A stretch of DNA of 64,000 nt, taken from Henricia sp. BOLD:AAB3569 (lineage: Eukaryota > Echinodermata > Asteroidea > Spinulosida > Echinasteridae). A program made the translations under genes and the position numbers. The DNA is taken from NCBI GenBank assembly GCA_037783545.1, contig JBBELK010000329.1, forward strand, positions 4,540,501-4,604,500. The letters are read 5' to 3'. The notes under the pieces are model-generated. The model was not told the DNA's origin and ran no database searches. It saw only the letters and a program-made list of their open reading frames with translations. Of this stretch, positions 42,701-47,577 are shown one piece after another; positions within the stretch are counted from its first letter, which is position 1, and every line of letters begins with the position of its first letter.

Positions 42701-45129
42701 TTGTTGAGTGAGAACAATACATGTAGGCATCTTAGCTTAGCAAGGATTCGAACCCATGACCTCTCGCTTAACCAAGTGTAGTATCGAATCTCGAAAAACG
42801 TGCGGCATCAAGAATTAATTCTCGTTTCTGAGTTGGGTTTCTGTTTTTGTTGTTTTTTTGTGGCAATATTTTCTTTAAAAAAAACAAATCAGCTCCAAAT
42901 TCAATTGTATCGTATCTATTTTTTCCGGGAACATTGGAAATTTGGAAAAGAGTGTATATGTTTGGACAACAGAGACGCTTAGCGACGTTTTCGTTGTCAA
43001 AAGCAATTTTATTTGTCCGTTTTCTTTGCAAAAGAAATATCTTGAGTACATGACTTGTCTTTAAATTGAAAGCCTTTTAAACACGAACACAGACACGTAT
43101 GAACTAGACGAATTTGCCTTTACACGCACTCTCGTTATACATCATTTAAGTCCACAATAAATATACACATCAGACATCTTATAGGTTTTGTTTGTTCAAC
43201 TCACTGTGCACGGTTTTATTGGCAACCATTTCCCGGTGTTTCTTTACTCACGAAACACGAAGGAGCGAGGCACTCGATTTCGCGAGCAGGCACTTTGACT
43301 GGTAATGGAGCGTATAACGTGAACCAGTTTATTTATTATGTAGCCTCGAAAAGAGCAAATAAAAGGCATCCTGATTGGTGGGATGAAGCGCGTTGCGCGT
43401 GCAGATGACACGCGATACGCGCGCGCACGTGTCTACATCAATCAGGTGCTTCGTTTCATTATACAGTTGGTTTGTACCTGTGGTTTGTACACGTATATGT
43501 ACGCTTACAGGTTCACTCACTAATTTGCAAGAAACCATTTTCTGCGTGTTATATTCATGTAAAGGCTTAAAGGCACAGGCTCGTCAGCAATGCGCGCCCG
43601 CCAAATGTGTGCCACGCAATACGCAGTATTTCAAGCGTGTTTCAAGCACGAATTTGACGGGCGCGCATTGCTGACGAGCCTGTGCCTTTAAAAGTAATTC
43701 CATATCGAACGACCTTGTTCGGCTTTAGAACACCTTTGCTTTAATCTTTTCTGTCATTGTTCACATTTCATTTCTGATTTTTAACAAATTTTCTAGATAG
43801 ATCCCAGAGGTATCTGCGCCACAAGCGGTTTCATTTTCGTAAGTGCACCAAAATTCGTCTTTCGCTGATTACAATGTATAGTGTTTTCCTCAACAGCTGA
43901 GCTATGCGGATATTTAAAAAAAAAAGCATAAAGCCTGGTTTTAGGCAAAAATCCGGTTGCTAAGTAGAAATGTGACATGCATAAGGATGCCCAAGTTAAC
44001 ACGTCTTGTTATTCAACGAATAGACCTCACGCGTATGATCTGACCTCATATAGGTGCACTTTTTGTTCAAAATGACAGAAACTAACCTTTAAAACTGTTG
44101 CTATATGCTCAAGAGGAAACTGATATTGTTCCCATCTGAATTCGAACCCGAGACCTCTGGTACACTGGGAAGATGTTCTGCCATCAGTCAAAGATACCAT
44201 TTACCGCACACCGAAAAAAATTCCTTGGATGTTCGAGACACAATGGCGGAACAATGGAAGGGATTATCTTTTGTCACAAATGTTTTCACTACTTTTTCAT
44301 GCGACGCGTACGCGCACACGAACTCACGCGTGGAAAGAGTTCTCTTTGCTGCAAAATGGCTGTCCTTGCTGACGCTAATTTGTGACTTATTAATTCTATA
44401 CCCAAAACAAATCGGCCACGTTTTGTAAAACAGGCACAGGCTCGTCAGCAATGCGCGCCCGCCAAATTCGTGCTCGAAACACGCAGCTCCATGCCTTTGC
44501 TATGGAGCTAGCTGCGTATTGCGTGGCACACATTTGGCGGGCGCGCATTGCTGACGAGCCTGTGCCTTTATAAAAAAAAAACCAATCTATCTACTCACCC
44601 GAGTGTCGTTCCAAACCATTTTCAACTCGTAGCCCGGAAGAATATCATGTCTCTGGTTGATGTGGTCCAGTGCCATCTGGCAAGCAGGCAGCATTCCACT
44701 GCCCTCCCAACCCCCACCGAAACTGAAGTACCCTCCTAGGTAGATGGGAATCTTGTCCGAAGACTCCGAGGATGAGTTGCGATTCACCGTGTCGGTCGAA
44801 TTGGGCAACGGGGCAGCCACGGTGGGATGTTGCCGGCCAGTCACGCCGAGTGGTTCTGAAGTCGGTGTGAAACTTTCCGGTGGCAAATTGGTTGCTTTTG
44901 GTGACAATTCAGTGCCTTCTTGGGTAAAAATTGTTCGAGATGTTGTTGGAATGTTACCCATTTCATTTTCTTCTTCTTCTGTGCCCGTAAAAGATGTTGG
45001 TTGGCCGTCGACTTGTGCGCTGTCTGTTTGAAGTATGTGTGTTGTAAGTGTGGAATTCGGCAAATGAGCGGTTGATACAATGTGTAAATAAGTGTGCATA
45101 GATACAAGCAACATCCACAACAATTCCAT
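12582..45129 (-). CDS. GABBR2-like: GABA-B receptor (GABBR2-like class C GPCR) with an inserted C-type lectin domain, 1070 aa, 20 exons
   Basis: Twenty exons (listed separately) join with consistent phases to give 1070 aa. The order is: signal peptide (about 1-21); Ser/Thr/Pro/Glu-rich linker with NxS/T sites (22-125); Venus-flytrap ligand-binding domain (126-510); C-type lectin-like domain (512-634); the remaining flytrap strand (636-662); seven transmembrane helices (about 686-947); cytoplasmic tail with coiled coil (987-1013). GABA-B signatures include KMSSPNLNNLII, FGAMFSKTWRVH, YGYKGLL with AWETRK, and LNDSKLIGISVYN, and the 7TM part is closest to GABBR2. GABA-B receptors are obligate dimers of the plasma membrane coupled to Gi/o. 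GABBR1 binds GABA and GABBR2 couples to the G protein. Of the GABBR1 GABA contacts, a Ser in the CS segment and the Tyr in MYARKARRVLCE are kept, but the position of the key Glu before AYDA is hydrophobic, so the ligand is uncertain. The start ATG at 45129 has purine -3 and G +4. AATAAA (minus strand) lies at 12497-12492, about 85 nt after the stop. Confidence 0.92.
13278..13395 (-). repeat. tRNA-derived SINE fragment
   Basis: On the minus strand GTGGGTTCGAATCCC (B box) leads into ATGGTACATGTGCCCCTGAG and the GCAAGGCAT tail motif. It is the same subfamily as 1386-1500. It lies in the last intron of the GABBR2-like gene. Confidence 0.7.
13541..13690 (-). CDS. GABBR2-like: GABBR2-like exon 19: C-tail, start of coiled coil
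   Basis: This exon encodes 50 aa, IIAVVKYPDGDPAQFG onward, ending ASENDTLRNRIQE. The ending resembles the SEN-x-x-LR-x-x-I-x-E start of the GABBR2 coiled coil. The acceptor is CTTTGGCAG and the donor GTAGGG. Phase is 0-0. Confidence 0.82.
14235..14541. mobile_element. MITE with CAGGGGCGG ends and long poly-G
   Basis: The ends are CAGGGGCGGATCC and GGACCCGCCCCTG, flanked by GCAGG on both sides. It contains a run of about 22 G (14261-14282), a second G run near 14494 and a TTTTA repeat (14455-14480). The ends are hAT-like. It is within the GABBR2-like intron 18. Confidence 0.65.
14769..14815. repeat. Perfect 18-bp inverted repeat downstream of the GC donor
   Basis: TCGCCACCATAATGTGAA (14769-14786) and its exact complement (14798-14815) are separated by 11 nt. 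In the minus-strand transcript this stem-loop lies 51-97 nt after the GC donor of GABBR2-like exon 18. Confidence 0.8.
14866..15054 (-). CDS. GABBR2-like: GABBR2-like exon 18: TM6-TM7, probable GC donor
   Basis: This exon encodes VTIPGLNDSKLIGISVYN through TM6 and TM7, ending FVPK. The base pair after AAG is GC in the context AAG|GCAAGG, which fits the GC-AG donor consensus. It leaves phase 0, as exon 19 requires. Without splicing, the frame adds nine residues (ARKVHSVAT) and stops at 14838-14836. A weaker GT donor at 14856 would also keep phase 0 and would add three residues. Confidence 0.85.
15268..15475 (+). repeat. Dispersed repeat family A
   Basis: It contains GGAACCAGCCTAAATAGGAC, GCATGGACAGTTTTTCATTG and CACATCCTCAATCACA. 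It lies immediately downstream (minus strand) of GABBR2-like exon 17. Confidence 0.7.
15485..15631 (-). CDS. GABBR2-like: GABBR2-like exon 17: ECL2 and TM5
   Basis: This exon encodes YVHYCTCDTQIYWLGALYGY and KGLLLIFGTFLAWETRK, with the ECL2 cysteines that can pair with Cys 760. The acceptor is TTGCAG and the donor GTACAC. Phase is 0-0. Confidence 0.93.
16158..16289. mobile_element. Palindromic TTAA MITE, copy 2
   Basis: The hairpin AGGCACAGGCTCGTCAGCAA ... is closed by its complement and flanked by TTAA on both sides. It is in GABBR2-like intron 16. Confidence 0.9.
16555..16677 (-). CDS. GABBR2-like: GABBR2-like exon 16: TM4
   Basis: This exon encodes the basic intracellular start IVTDRQ, TM4 (FIMVFVLLLIDVIILTLW) and VIDP. 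The acceptor is CTTTTCAG and the donor GTGGGT. Phase is 0-0. Confidence 0.92.
16715..16815. repeat. Minisatellite with about 18-bp period filling intron 15
   Basis: About five degenerate units of GTCGGGTCGACACCACAA type occupy most of the 170-nt intron between GABBR2-like exons 15 and 16. If the intron is retained, the frame reads VDPTGG-like hexapeptides before a stop. Confidence 0.75.
16848..16955 (-). CDS. GABBR2-like: GABBR2-like exon 15: TM3
   Basis: This exon encodes IKTWILSVGFVLAFGAMFSK and TWRVH, strongly GABBR2-like. The acceptor is TGTTTCAG and the donor GTGAGG. Phase is 0-0. Confidence 0.94.
17282..17528. mobile_element. TTAA MITE of the TTCACACTATCGCGG family, internally deleted copy
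   Basis: The ends are TTCACACTATCGCGGAAAAA and its complement, flanked by TTAA on both sides. It lacks about 55 bp present in the copy at 23611-23912. Confidence 0.85.
17566..17697. mobile_element. Palindromic TTAA MITE, copy 3
   Basis: A full hairpin flanked by TTAA. It ends 35 nt from the donor of GABBR2-like exon 14. Confidence 0.9.
17733..17865 (-). CDS. GABBR2-like: GABBR2-like exon 14: TM2
   Basis: This exon encodes YVKMSSPNLNNLIIIG, then TM2 and the conserved extracellular Cys 760 at the top of TM3. The donor is GTAAGA. Phase is 2 in, 0 out. A palindromic MITE ends 36 nt into the next intron. Confidence 0.94.
18341..18506 (-). CDS. GABBR2-like: GABBR2-like exon 13: linker and TM1
   Basis: This exon encodes GGSPPLDRT, the GGSPP-type junction of GABA-B receptors, then TM1 (about 686-709) ending FNIKYREQ. 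The donor is GTGAGC. Phase is 1 in, 2 out. Confidence 0.92.
18540..18860. repeat. Dispersed repeat family B
   Basis: It shares AAATGGATTTCGTTCT, CCATGGGAAGAAAAC, GCAATCTCCAATTTGGATGT and GATCTGG...CGTTCCTTTAA with 59251-59640 and (diverged) 32024-32395. It ends in TTAA-like sequence, so it is probably a MITE. Confidence 0.6.
19722..19799 (-). CDS. GABBR2-like: GABBR2-like exon 12: last strand of ligand-binding domain
   Basis: This exon encodes EFKEKQVALYSAWDDTLEWR onward to EWP, matching the KVGEYNAVADTLE-type strand that directly follows exon 9 in ordinary GABA-B receptors. The acceptor is CTTTTGCAG and the donor GTGCGA. Phase is 1-1. Confidence 0.87.
20339..20517 (-). CDS. GABBR2-like: GABBR2-like exon 11: C-type lectin-like domain, C-terminal half
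   Basis: One base completes the Trp of KW-LVTA, the position of the family WIGL motif. GNGSWIPPGSS, CVVLDFQNGGKLQTTDC and ALPFVCRV follow, giving Cys 607, 623 and 631. The Ca-binding EPN/QPD and WND motifs are absent. The donor is GTACGT. It ends in phase 1, which matches exon 12. Confidence 0.88.
20904..21099 (-). CDS. GABBR2-like: GABBR2-like exon 10: C-type lectin-like domain, N-terminal half
   Basis: The acceptor is TTCCTTGAG. Two bases complete a Gly codon, then come SCVDGWRKYHSTCFKLVAEP and an A-x-x-x-C helix, followed by GALLAHFEAKHEHEFL. This is the long-form CTLD start with two N-terminal Cys residues (513, 524) and the first core Cys (542). The donor is GTAAGT. It ends in phase 2. 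The incoming phase 1 matches exon 9 exactly. Confidence 0.87.
21694..21754 (-). CDS. GABBR2-like: GABBR2-like exon 9: ligand-binding domain strand before the lectin insert
   Basis: This exon encodes GPVAFKQGDRVGITQIEQLQ and one base of the next codon (phase 1). It corresponds to the VVF...IEQLQ hairpin of GABA-B receptors. The acceptor is TTTACCAG and the donor GTAAAA. Confidence 0.88.
21850..22000. repeat. Dispersed repeat family C, copy 2
   Basis: It shares TCGGTCAGTAACGTG, ATGACCACCTCCTGTAG and TGAGGCAGGGTGCGCCA with 11365-11555. It lies just upstream (minus sense) of GABBR2-like exon 9. Confidence 0.65.
23611..23912. mobile_element. TTAA MITE of the TTCACACTATCGCGG family, full copy
   Basis: The ends are GGCGGATTCACACTATCGCG and its complement. 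TTAA is on the left and TTTA on the right. It is about 302 bp. Confidence 0.85.
23914..24766. mobile_element. 853-bp non-autonomous element with CCCGACCTGCTGGGGATGCT ends
   Basis: The terminal inverted repeats of about 40 bp share TA-CCCGACCTGCTGGGGATG. An inner palindrome (about 24062-24306) has arms containing AACGTTGCTTGGTTCGTGT and repeated GTGTGGACAGGGAACTAG. It abuts the MITE at 23611-23912. Confidence 0.75.
24857..24972 (-). repeat. SINE 3' end with ATT tail
   Basis: On the minus strand it matches the 3' part of the full SINE at 58131-58485 (GGAATCCTTGGTATGAATAC) and ends in an AAT repeat. Confidence 0.75.
25154..25262 (-). CDS. GABBR2-like: GABBR2-like exon 8: ligand-binding domain
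   Basis: This exon encodes RFSDGSVKRLEDFTYEDSEM onward to EFDGVS, matching the LEDFNY...FEGVSG part of the family. One base completes the split Arg codon. The donor is GTAAGT. It ends in phase 0. Confidence 0.9.
25730..25965 (-). repeat. Dispersed repeat family A, inverted copy
   Basis: It is the reverse complement of the family A blocks, including GTGTGATTGAGGATGTGTAT and TTTAGGTGGTTCCCTGGCTA. Confidence 0.7.
26118..26170. repeat. 12-bp tandem repeat
   Basis: About four units of GAGGATGAGTTT type in tandem. Confidence 0.7.
26683..26932. mobile_element. Palindromic MITE (ATTCATACTGAGCC...TTTTCGCGCGTAAA family), copy 1
   Basis: Long inverted arms contain TTTTCGCGCGTAAATT and its complement, and CACAGAATCAC and its complement near the centre. 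Relatives lie at 27757-28030 and 60868-61070. Confidence 0.7.
27107..27261 (-). CDS. GABBR2-like: GABBR2-like exon 7: ligand-binding domain
   Basis: This exon encodes 51 aa plus two bases, TPAEYQSLYLDRMNWTENRG onward, with the conserved FAYDAAWAAALA. The donor is GTATTG. It ends in phase 2. Confidence 0.9.
27757..28030. mobile_element. Palindromic MITE of the GCGCGTAAA family with a nested half palindromic TTAA MITE
   Basis: Arms AAAAAAAGCGGCGTGAAGGG and TTCCTTCCACACCGATTCTT frame an inserted half copy (27835-27906, ending GTGCCT then TTAA) of the palindromic TTAA MITE. The insertion is nested, so the outer element is older. Confidence 0.7.
28575..28792 (-). repeat. tRNA-derived SINE, minus-strand copy
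   Basis: On the minus strand: GGCCGAGTGGTTTGGGTCGT (A-box region), then GGGTTCGATACCC (B box), ACCTGTGCCTTTGAGCAAGG and CCGTTGGTCCAGTGTG. It is the same family as 58131-58485. Confidence 0.8.
29053..29250 (-). CDS. GABBR2-like: GABBR2-like exon 6: ligand-binding domain
   Basis: This exon encodes 66 aa including YVWMLIGWYIDKWW and the conserved AVEG. The acceptor is ATACATAG and the donor GTAAGC. Phase is 0-0. Confidence 0.92.
29521..29586 (-). CDS. GABBR2-like: GABBR2-like exon 5: ligand-binding domain
   Basis: This exon encodes 22 aa, NQDAKIIIGNMYARKARRVL then CE. It corresponds to the DARIIVG...FCE segment of GABA-B receptors. The acceptor is CATTTTCAG and the donor GTGGGT. Phase is 0-0. 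Confidence 0.9.
29634..29872. mobile_element. MITE with GGGGCCAATTTCATAAAGCT ends
   Basis: The left end GGGGCCAATTTCATAAAGCT and right end AGCTTTACAAAATTGGCCCC are inverted. A solo end lies at 42212-42236. It sits in GABBR2-like intron 4, upstream of exon 5. Confidence 0.8.
30036..31005. mobile_element. 970-bp TTAA element nested in 29962-31456, with decayed THAP-like ORF
   Basis: The ends are ACAGCTAGAATACCCCC and GGGGGGATTCTAGCTGT, with TTAA on both sides (30032-30035, 31006-31009). THAP-domain proteins together with TTAA target sites are the hallmark of Kolobok transposons, so a truncated Kolobok-type element is the working assignment. Confidence 0.55.
30370..30917 (+). pseudogene. THAP-like zinc-finger fragment (transposon-derived)
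   Basis: From ATG 30370 the frame reads MPSSCVIVCFTRHYEKQRAE, with a C-x3-C and an aromatic RFSF segment as in THAP N-termini, and stops near 30568. After a TTTCTCAG acceptor at 30800, a second frame reads KPNDLERLRIWVKRVG, like the THAP P-x-D-x-x-R-x-x-x-W core, and stops at 30917. The C-terminal C-x2-H pair was not located. The assignment is tentative. Confidence 0.35.
32024..32395. repeat. Dispersed repeat family B, diverged copy
   Basis: In reverse orientation relative to 59251 it carries GAGGAGCGTGTCCAGATCAC, TGAGATTTTGATGCCGTATC and TGCTTCCACATTCAAACTG blocks. Confidence 0.5.
32521..32762. mobile_element. MITE with CTTTCTATAAATTAGGGGTC ends
   Basis: The inverted ends of about 25 bp are followed by GTGTCCCCCGTTACA near both termini. 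Confidence 0.8.
33489..33601. repeat. Fragment of the CACTGCAAAAA / GGTGTTAA element
   Basis: It contains repeated GGTGTTAA/TTAACACC words and ends TTTTTGCAGTG, like the right end of 33760-34670. Confidence 0.65.
33760..34670. mobile_element. 911-bp non-autonomous element with CACTGCAAAAAATG ends and many GGTGTTAA words
   Basis: The ends CACTGCAAAAAATGGGGTGT and the complement of CACTGCAAAAAATGCGGTGT match over about 28 bp. The word GGTGTTAA or its complement recurs about fifteen times inside, in both orientations. No transposase coding region was seen. Confidence 0.8.
34773..34874 (-). CDS. GABBR2-like: GABBR2-like exon 4: ligand-binding domain
   Basis: This exon encodes 34 aa, AIDDLLTSLKAANITIISSE onward, ending IENLK. 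The acceptor is TTCATCAG and the donor GTAAAA. Phase is 0-0. Confidence 0.88.
35375..35545 (-). CDS. GABBR2-like: GABBR2-like exon 3: ligand-binding domain
   Basis: This exon encodes 57 aa including SPGLSNREKYPFFYRT and EFGWKRVATI, which are typical of the GABA-B flytrap lobe. The acceptor is GCCGCAG and the donor GTAAAT. Phase is 0-0. Confidence 0.92.
36105..36235. repeat. Dispersed repeat family C, copy 3
   Basis: It shares ATGACCACCTCTTG, CGCAAGGCCGACTGCACCAG and GAGCCGCTGAGGCAGGGTG with 11365-11555. It lies just downstream (minus sense) of GABBR2-like exon 2. Confidence 0.65.
36303..36440 (-). CDS. GABBR2-like: GABBR2-like exon 2: ligand-binding domain
   Basis: This exon encodes 46 aa starting CEPGLATSVFFDQLY. 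The acceptor follows a TTTTCTCTG tract and the donor is GTAAGT. Phase is 0 at both ends. Confidence 0.9.
37287..37686. mobile_element. 400-bp MITE with TAGACTTGAGGTCAAGTCT ends
   Basis: The left end TAGACTTGAGGTCAAGTCT and right end AGACTTGACATCAAGTCTA are inverted. TCTCTAGACAG and GTCTAGAGACTTGAG lie subterminally. Flanks are TATAGC-like on both sides. Confidence 0.75.
37801..38160 (+). CDS. Unassigned open frame, up to 119 codons, in GABBR2-like intron 1
   Basis: The open frame ends in TAG at 38158-38160 and its first codon here is TTG; the first in-frame ATG is at 37828. The C-terminal part reads YRFVRAPTKRHFHSTQILNY. No domain, splice context or repeat relationship was recognised. It may be chance. 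Confidence 0.15.
   Translation: MAGILVNNLMLMEPIDGYNKISEQDMRQERKTGPESSGAIRANEPMRTAGTKAMESLELAEWNTLFAFCLNTIYSLEKNAQNYRFVRAPTKRHFHSTQILNYFEMLAGSFHKRNSLIAA
38486..38540 (+). repeat. G-rich tract
   Basis: Runs of 3-7 G separated by A, T or C, such as GGGGGAGGGGTGGTGGGG. The tract can form G-quadruplexes on this strand. Confidence 0.7.
38911..39070. repeat. GAGAAGTTGATC-family repeat, right end cut by another element
   Basis: It begins GTAAGAATTGAGAAGTTGAT and matches 2615-2784 in layout, but at its right end runs straight from CATGATCAACTA into the element at 39071. Confidence 0.6.
39071..39665. mobile_element. Mariner-type fold-back element, about 190-bp arms, TA flanks
   Basis: The ends are CACTCGACCAAAAACGTTCT and ACATTTTTGGTCGAGTG, with TA on each side. 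Arms 39071-39255 and 39460-39665 are inverted copies containing CAACAAAGGAGTGTGGGGTC. No transposase was seen. Confidence 0.82.
40344..40989. mobile_element. Mariner-type fold-back element, about 215-bp arms, TA flanks
   Basis: The ends are CAAGGTGTTCCAGAAAGAAA and the complement of CAAGGTGTCCCAGAAAAAAA, with TA on each side. The arms share GGGCTACCAAAAAGTC and GAAATTCAGGTATCGTTGTG. The AAGGTGT-CC-AGAAA terminus is mariner-like. Confidence 0.85.
41405..41736. mobile_element. 332-bp TTAA MITE with AGGCCCATTGTATCATTTGC ends
   Basis: The left end and the right end GCAAATGATACATAGGGCCT are inverted, with TTAA on both sides. Diverged relatives (ATCCATGCATGG...CAGAAAACCT core) lie at about 17950-18235, 33386-33420, 35110-35310 and 47640-47860. 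Confidence 0.85.
41765..41940 (-). repeat. Dispersed repeat family A, inverted copy
   Basis: It contains AGCTCAGTACCTCATACGTT, GTGTTCATGCTTTCAAGAAA and TGTGCGAAGCCGCCGTA. Confidence 0.6.
42738..42782 (-). repeat. tRNA-like B-box fragment
   Basis: On the minus strand GAGGTCATGGGTTCGAATCC, a SINE-type B-box segment. Confidence 0.45.
43571..43687. mobile_element. Palindromic TTAA MITE, copy 5
   Basis: The hairpin is flanked by TTAA on both sides, with the central ATGCCTTTGC loop deleted. Confidence 0.9.
44432..44567. mobile_element. Palindromic TTAA MITE, copy 6
   Basis: A full hairpin with its flanking TTAA mutated. It ends 31 nt from the donor of GABBR2-like exon 1. Confidence 0.88.
44599..45129 (-). 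CDS. GABBR2-like: GABBR2-like exon 1: signal peptide, S/T/P-rich linker, start of flytrap domain
   Basis: This exon encodes 177 aa from MELLWMLL to MVWNDTR, with donor GTGAGT from 44598 downward. The LBD begins at KIPIYLGGYFSFGGGWEGSG. The roughly 100-residue low-complexity linker contains several NST/NSS sequons. It ends in phase 0. A palindromic MITE ends 32 nt inside the following intron. Confidence 0.92.
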
Positions 45130-45659
45130 CGCAATTCAAAGCAGGACTTTCAACCATCACAAAGAAAACCCATATATAGCTAGCGCAGCCTGAATGACAA
45201 GCACTTGAGAAACGAGAACGTGAAACAAACCTTATCGTTTTCAACCTGATCCTTTGCATACACGTGCCGGAGCAGTAAATGTGGCTTATCAACTCGCGTG
45301 GGTACAATTTGTAGTGTTTGAGCAAATTACACGATGTCGTGCAAACCAATTGTTTGGATGTTTTCGAAAAGTCAGCTTCGACGATGGTTTTGGTAGTCTT
45401 GTTAGCTTTGAATCTACACAGCAAACATCTAGTTTCGGCTCCAACTTTACAGATTCAGGTTAATTTTATTTATCCCCCCGCATAATACAAGCAATTATGG
45501 TTCTAGGCATCGTCTAGGCGTGCGGTAAGCGTTGCGTCAAAGCTTGAAATCCAATCATTCACTTGTTTCGGGAACGCCTTTGAACGCGCTATATCCACTG
45601 TGCGGAATCTTCAGGGCAGTGTCCTTCTAAAACGTGATTGGCTGTCGTCGCGCGCAAAC

Positions 45660-45790
45660 TCGGTGGTCACCTGCAACGGTTTCTTCGAGAAATTGTGCAA
45701 AGCCACCGCCCTATTTAGGTTGGTTCCTTGGCTACAGTAACACTGCATAGAAAGCAGAGCCATTATACCACAGTAGTCAGGGGTCTAGTT
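45660..45790 (-). repeat. Dispersed repeat family A, inverted partial copy
   Basis: It contains TTCGAGAAATTGTGCAAAGC, CACCGCCCTATTTAGG and TACCACAGTAGTCAGGGG. Confidence 0.6.
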
Positions 45791-45970
45791 AGACTGGTTC
45801 CCGTCCACATATTCCACACAATAAGCGAACCAATCTAGAGGGATCGGGAACCAATCTAGGGTCTAGTCAGGGCCTTCGTTCACAAAAGGGCGGCCTTGTA
45901 AAAAAAAAATGCGTACGCACACGCATAAATTTGTCTTTAATTTATTGTCGTTTTCTATCGTGTGGAATCA

Positions 45971-46302
45971 TAGACTGGTTCCCGATCCTATCGCTTACTG
46001 CGAAAATATATGGATCGGTAAAGGGCGGCCATGACGGGCAGAAATCTGCCTGTGGTCAGGTGGTTATTAATATTATTTGTTTTAGTAAGTGCGTATATTT
46101 TGCATTGACATTTGTAACCCGGCCGTGCGTGTCGAACATATCCAAATGTAAATAAAGTACATTGCCCAAAGCAAAAAGGTTCGCCAATTTTTAAATATAA
46201 AGCACAATGCGCACGCGCAAAGACGACCAATCACAGATCAAGATGAAGCGCCCTTTACCTGTATATTCTGTTATGTGGAATATGTGGACGGGAACCAGTC
46301 TA
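45971..46302. mobile_element. MITE with TAGACTGGTTCCCG ends
   Basis: The left end TAGACTGGTTCCCGATCC and right end GGACGGGAACCAGTCTA are inverted. Solo ends lie at 45796-45860 and 10795-10812. Confidence 0.75.
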
Positions 46303-47009
46303 GCGGAATCATTTAATACAAACACTAAACAGTTGGAATATTAACTTCTATCTTACATTTTTTTTGTGGCAAAAATAGTTGATCAATCTCAAGTTTTGGG
46401 GAAGCCATAGAGTACTAAAGTGTGACGTAAACTTAGATGCTTATCTTCAAAGAACATTGGTTTTAGTGCAGACCCAGTAACCTTGATAACACACAAAAGA
46501 TGACGTTTTCTGTTGTAATGCCAATGGTCGGAATGGAAATATACCATCACGTGGTGGCGCTCTTCATATTTGGTCATGGCGTCCGTCCGAGCGGTTCTTA
46601 AAAACTCACGAAGAAGATAAACTTGCATTTTAGAGCAGTTTTACCGGTGTACGAGTGTTTTGGATAAAGGTGTGTTTGTGGGTGTATCTAAAAGTCTTTT
46701 TGTACTGATTTGTTGTATTAAAATTGCTGGAATATGGTTAAAATACTGGCTTAGAAATCGTAAACACAATCTTTTTGTTCAACGCGCGCAAACCGAATTC
46801 TTTCACGTTTTCCTTCTCGTTCGAGAGTTTAGTGCCGTAAAAATAGCATGTGATGAATACATTATGCACCTATCAATTGCCGCCTGGGCTATCCCACTTT
46901 TTTAGTAAGAAAATCCTCACCGTGCACCCCTGGGCCGCGGCAAAAAATGACCAATTGGCAATTACAAATCCCCACCTAAGGGGTGGGGCAGCGTGGGGGG
47001 AGGTAGAAA

Positions 47010-47160
47010 CAATAAGCCAGTTCGGAATCTCACGCACGCAAGGAACTATGGGATTGTTTCAAAGGTCATTTGAGATAAACAACAGCGGTCGGCATAGCTT
47101 GTTTATCTCAAACTATCGGTCACGAGGCATGCGCAGTCGAAACTCCGAACTGGCTTATTG
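47010..47160. mobile_element. MITE with CAATAAGCCAGTTCGGA ends
   Basis: The ends are CAATAAGCCAGTTCGGA and TCCGAACTGGCTTATTG. Inner inverted words are TTGAGATAAACAA and TTGTTTATCTCAA. It lies about 310 bp upstream of the HMGXB4 start codon. Confidence 0.82.
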
Positions 47161-47192
47161 ATAAGACGGTGCATTACTGTAACTATTATACT

Positions 47193-47347
47193 CAGGGGTG
47201 TGATTTTTCAGGTTTTTTCCTGAAATCAGGTTTTTTTTAGCCAAAAAAACATGACCCCTGTGAATAGTGTGAGCCCACGCCGTAATGGCTTCACGCTGCG
47301 CGCTTGCAATTTCAGGGTTTTTTTTCAAACATCCAATCACATCCCTG
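47193..47347. mobile_element. hAT-like MITE with CAGGGGTGTGAT ends
   Basis: The left end CAGGGGTGTGATTTTTCAGG and right end ATCACATCCCTG are inverted, flanked by TATACT on both sides. It lies 121 bp upstream of the HMGXB4 start codon. Confidence 0.75.
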
Positions 47348-47468
47348 TATACTATAACCATGGCATTTATCTCAGCGTATTTAACAATAAATTCAACCCG
47401 TAACTTTTGTCACAGAGACTCGGACGACAAAGAGCAGAAGACTAAAGTAAAAAGATTAAAGTCACGCC

Positions 47469-47577
47469 ATGTCAAGTCGAAGTAAAAAGAGGAAACGAAC
47501 TGCCCCTGCAGAGGCTCAACTTGAAAAGTCTAAGTTATTGGAACGAGAAACAAAAACGTCTGAAGATTTGTTACAAG
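47469..47577 (+). CDS. HMGXB4: HMGXB4 exon 1 (coding part)
   Basis: This exon encodes [20 protein letters not shown] onward, a basic N-terminus. The donor is GTGGGT and it ends in phase 1. The transcript may enter through an AG acceptor at 47414-47415 or start nearby. Confidence 0.85.

Larger units (their letters stand above)
36441..44598. other. GABBR2-like intron 1 (8.2 kb)
   Basis: It is filled by repeats listed separately: 37287-37686, 38911-39665, 40344-40989, 41405-41736, 41765-41940, 43571-43687 and 44432-44567. It also holds a G-rich tract near 38490 and one unassigned 119-codon frame at 37801. No exon of the GABA-B gene is missing from the reading frame here. Confidence 0.6.
45130..47468. 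other. Divergent intergenic region between the GABBR2-like gene and HMGXB4
   Basis: 2.3 kb separates the two start codons. It holds an inverted family A copy (about 45660-45790), MITEs at 45971-46302, 47010-47160 and 47193-47347, and otherwise unassigned sequence. No TATA box stands out at the expected distance from either gene. Confidence 0.6.

Noticed and set aside
13541-45129. Two separate genes (a lectin gene nested in a GABA-B gene)
   Set aside because: The lectin exons have no start, signal peptide or stop of their own, and their phases match the flanking receptor exons exactly on both sides.
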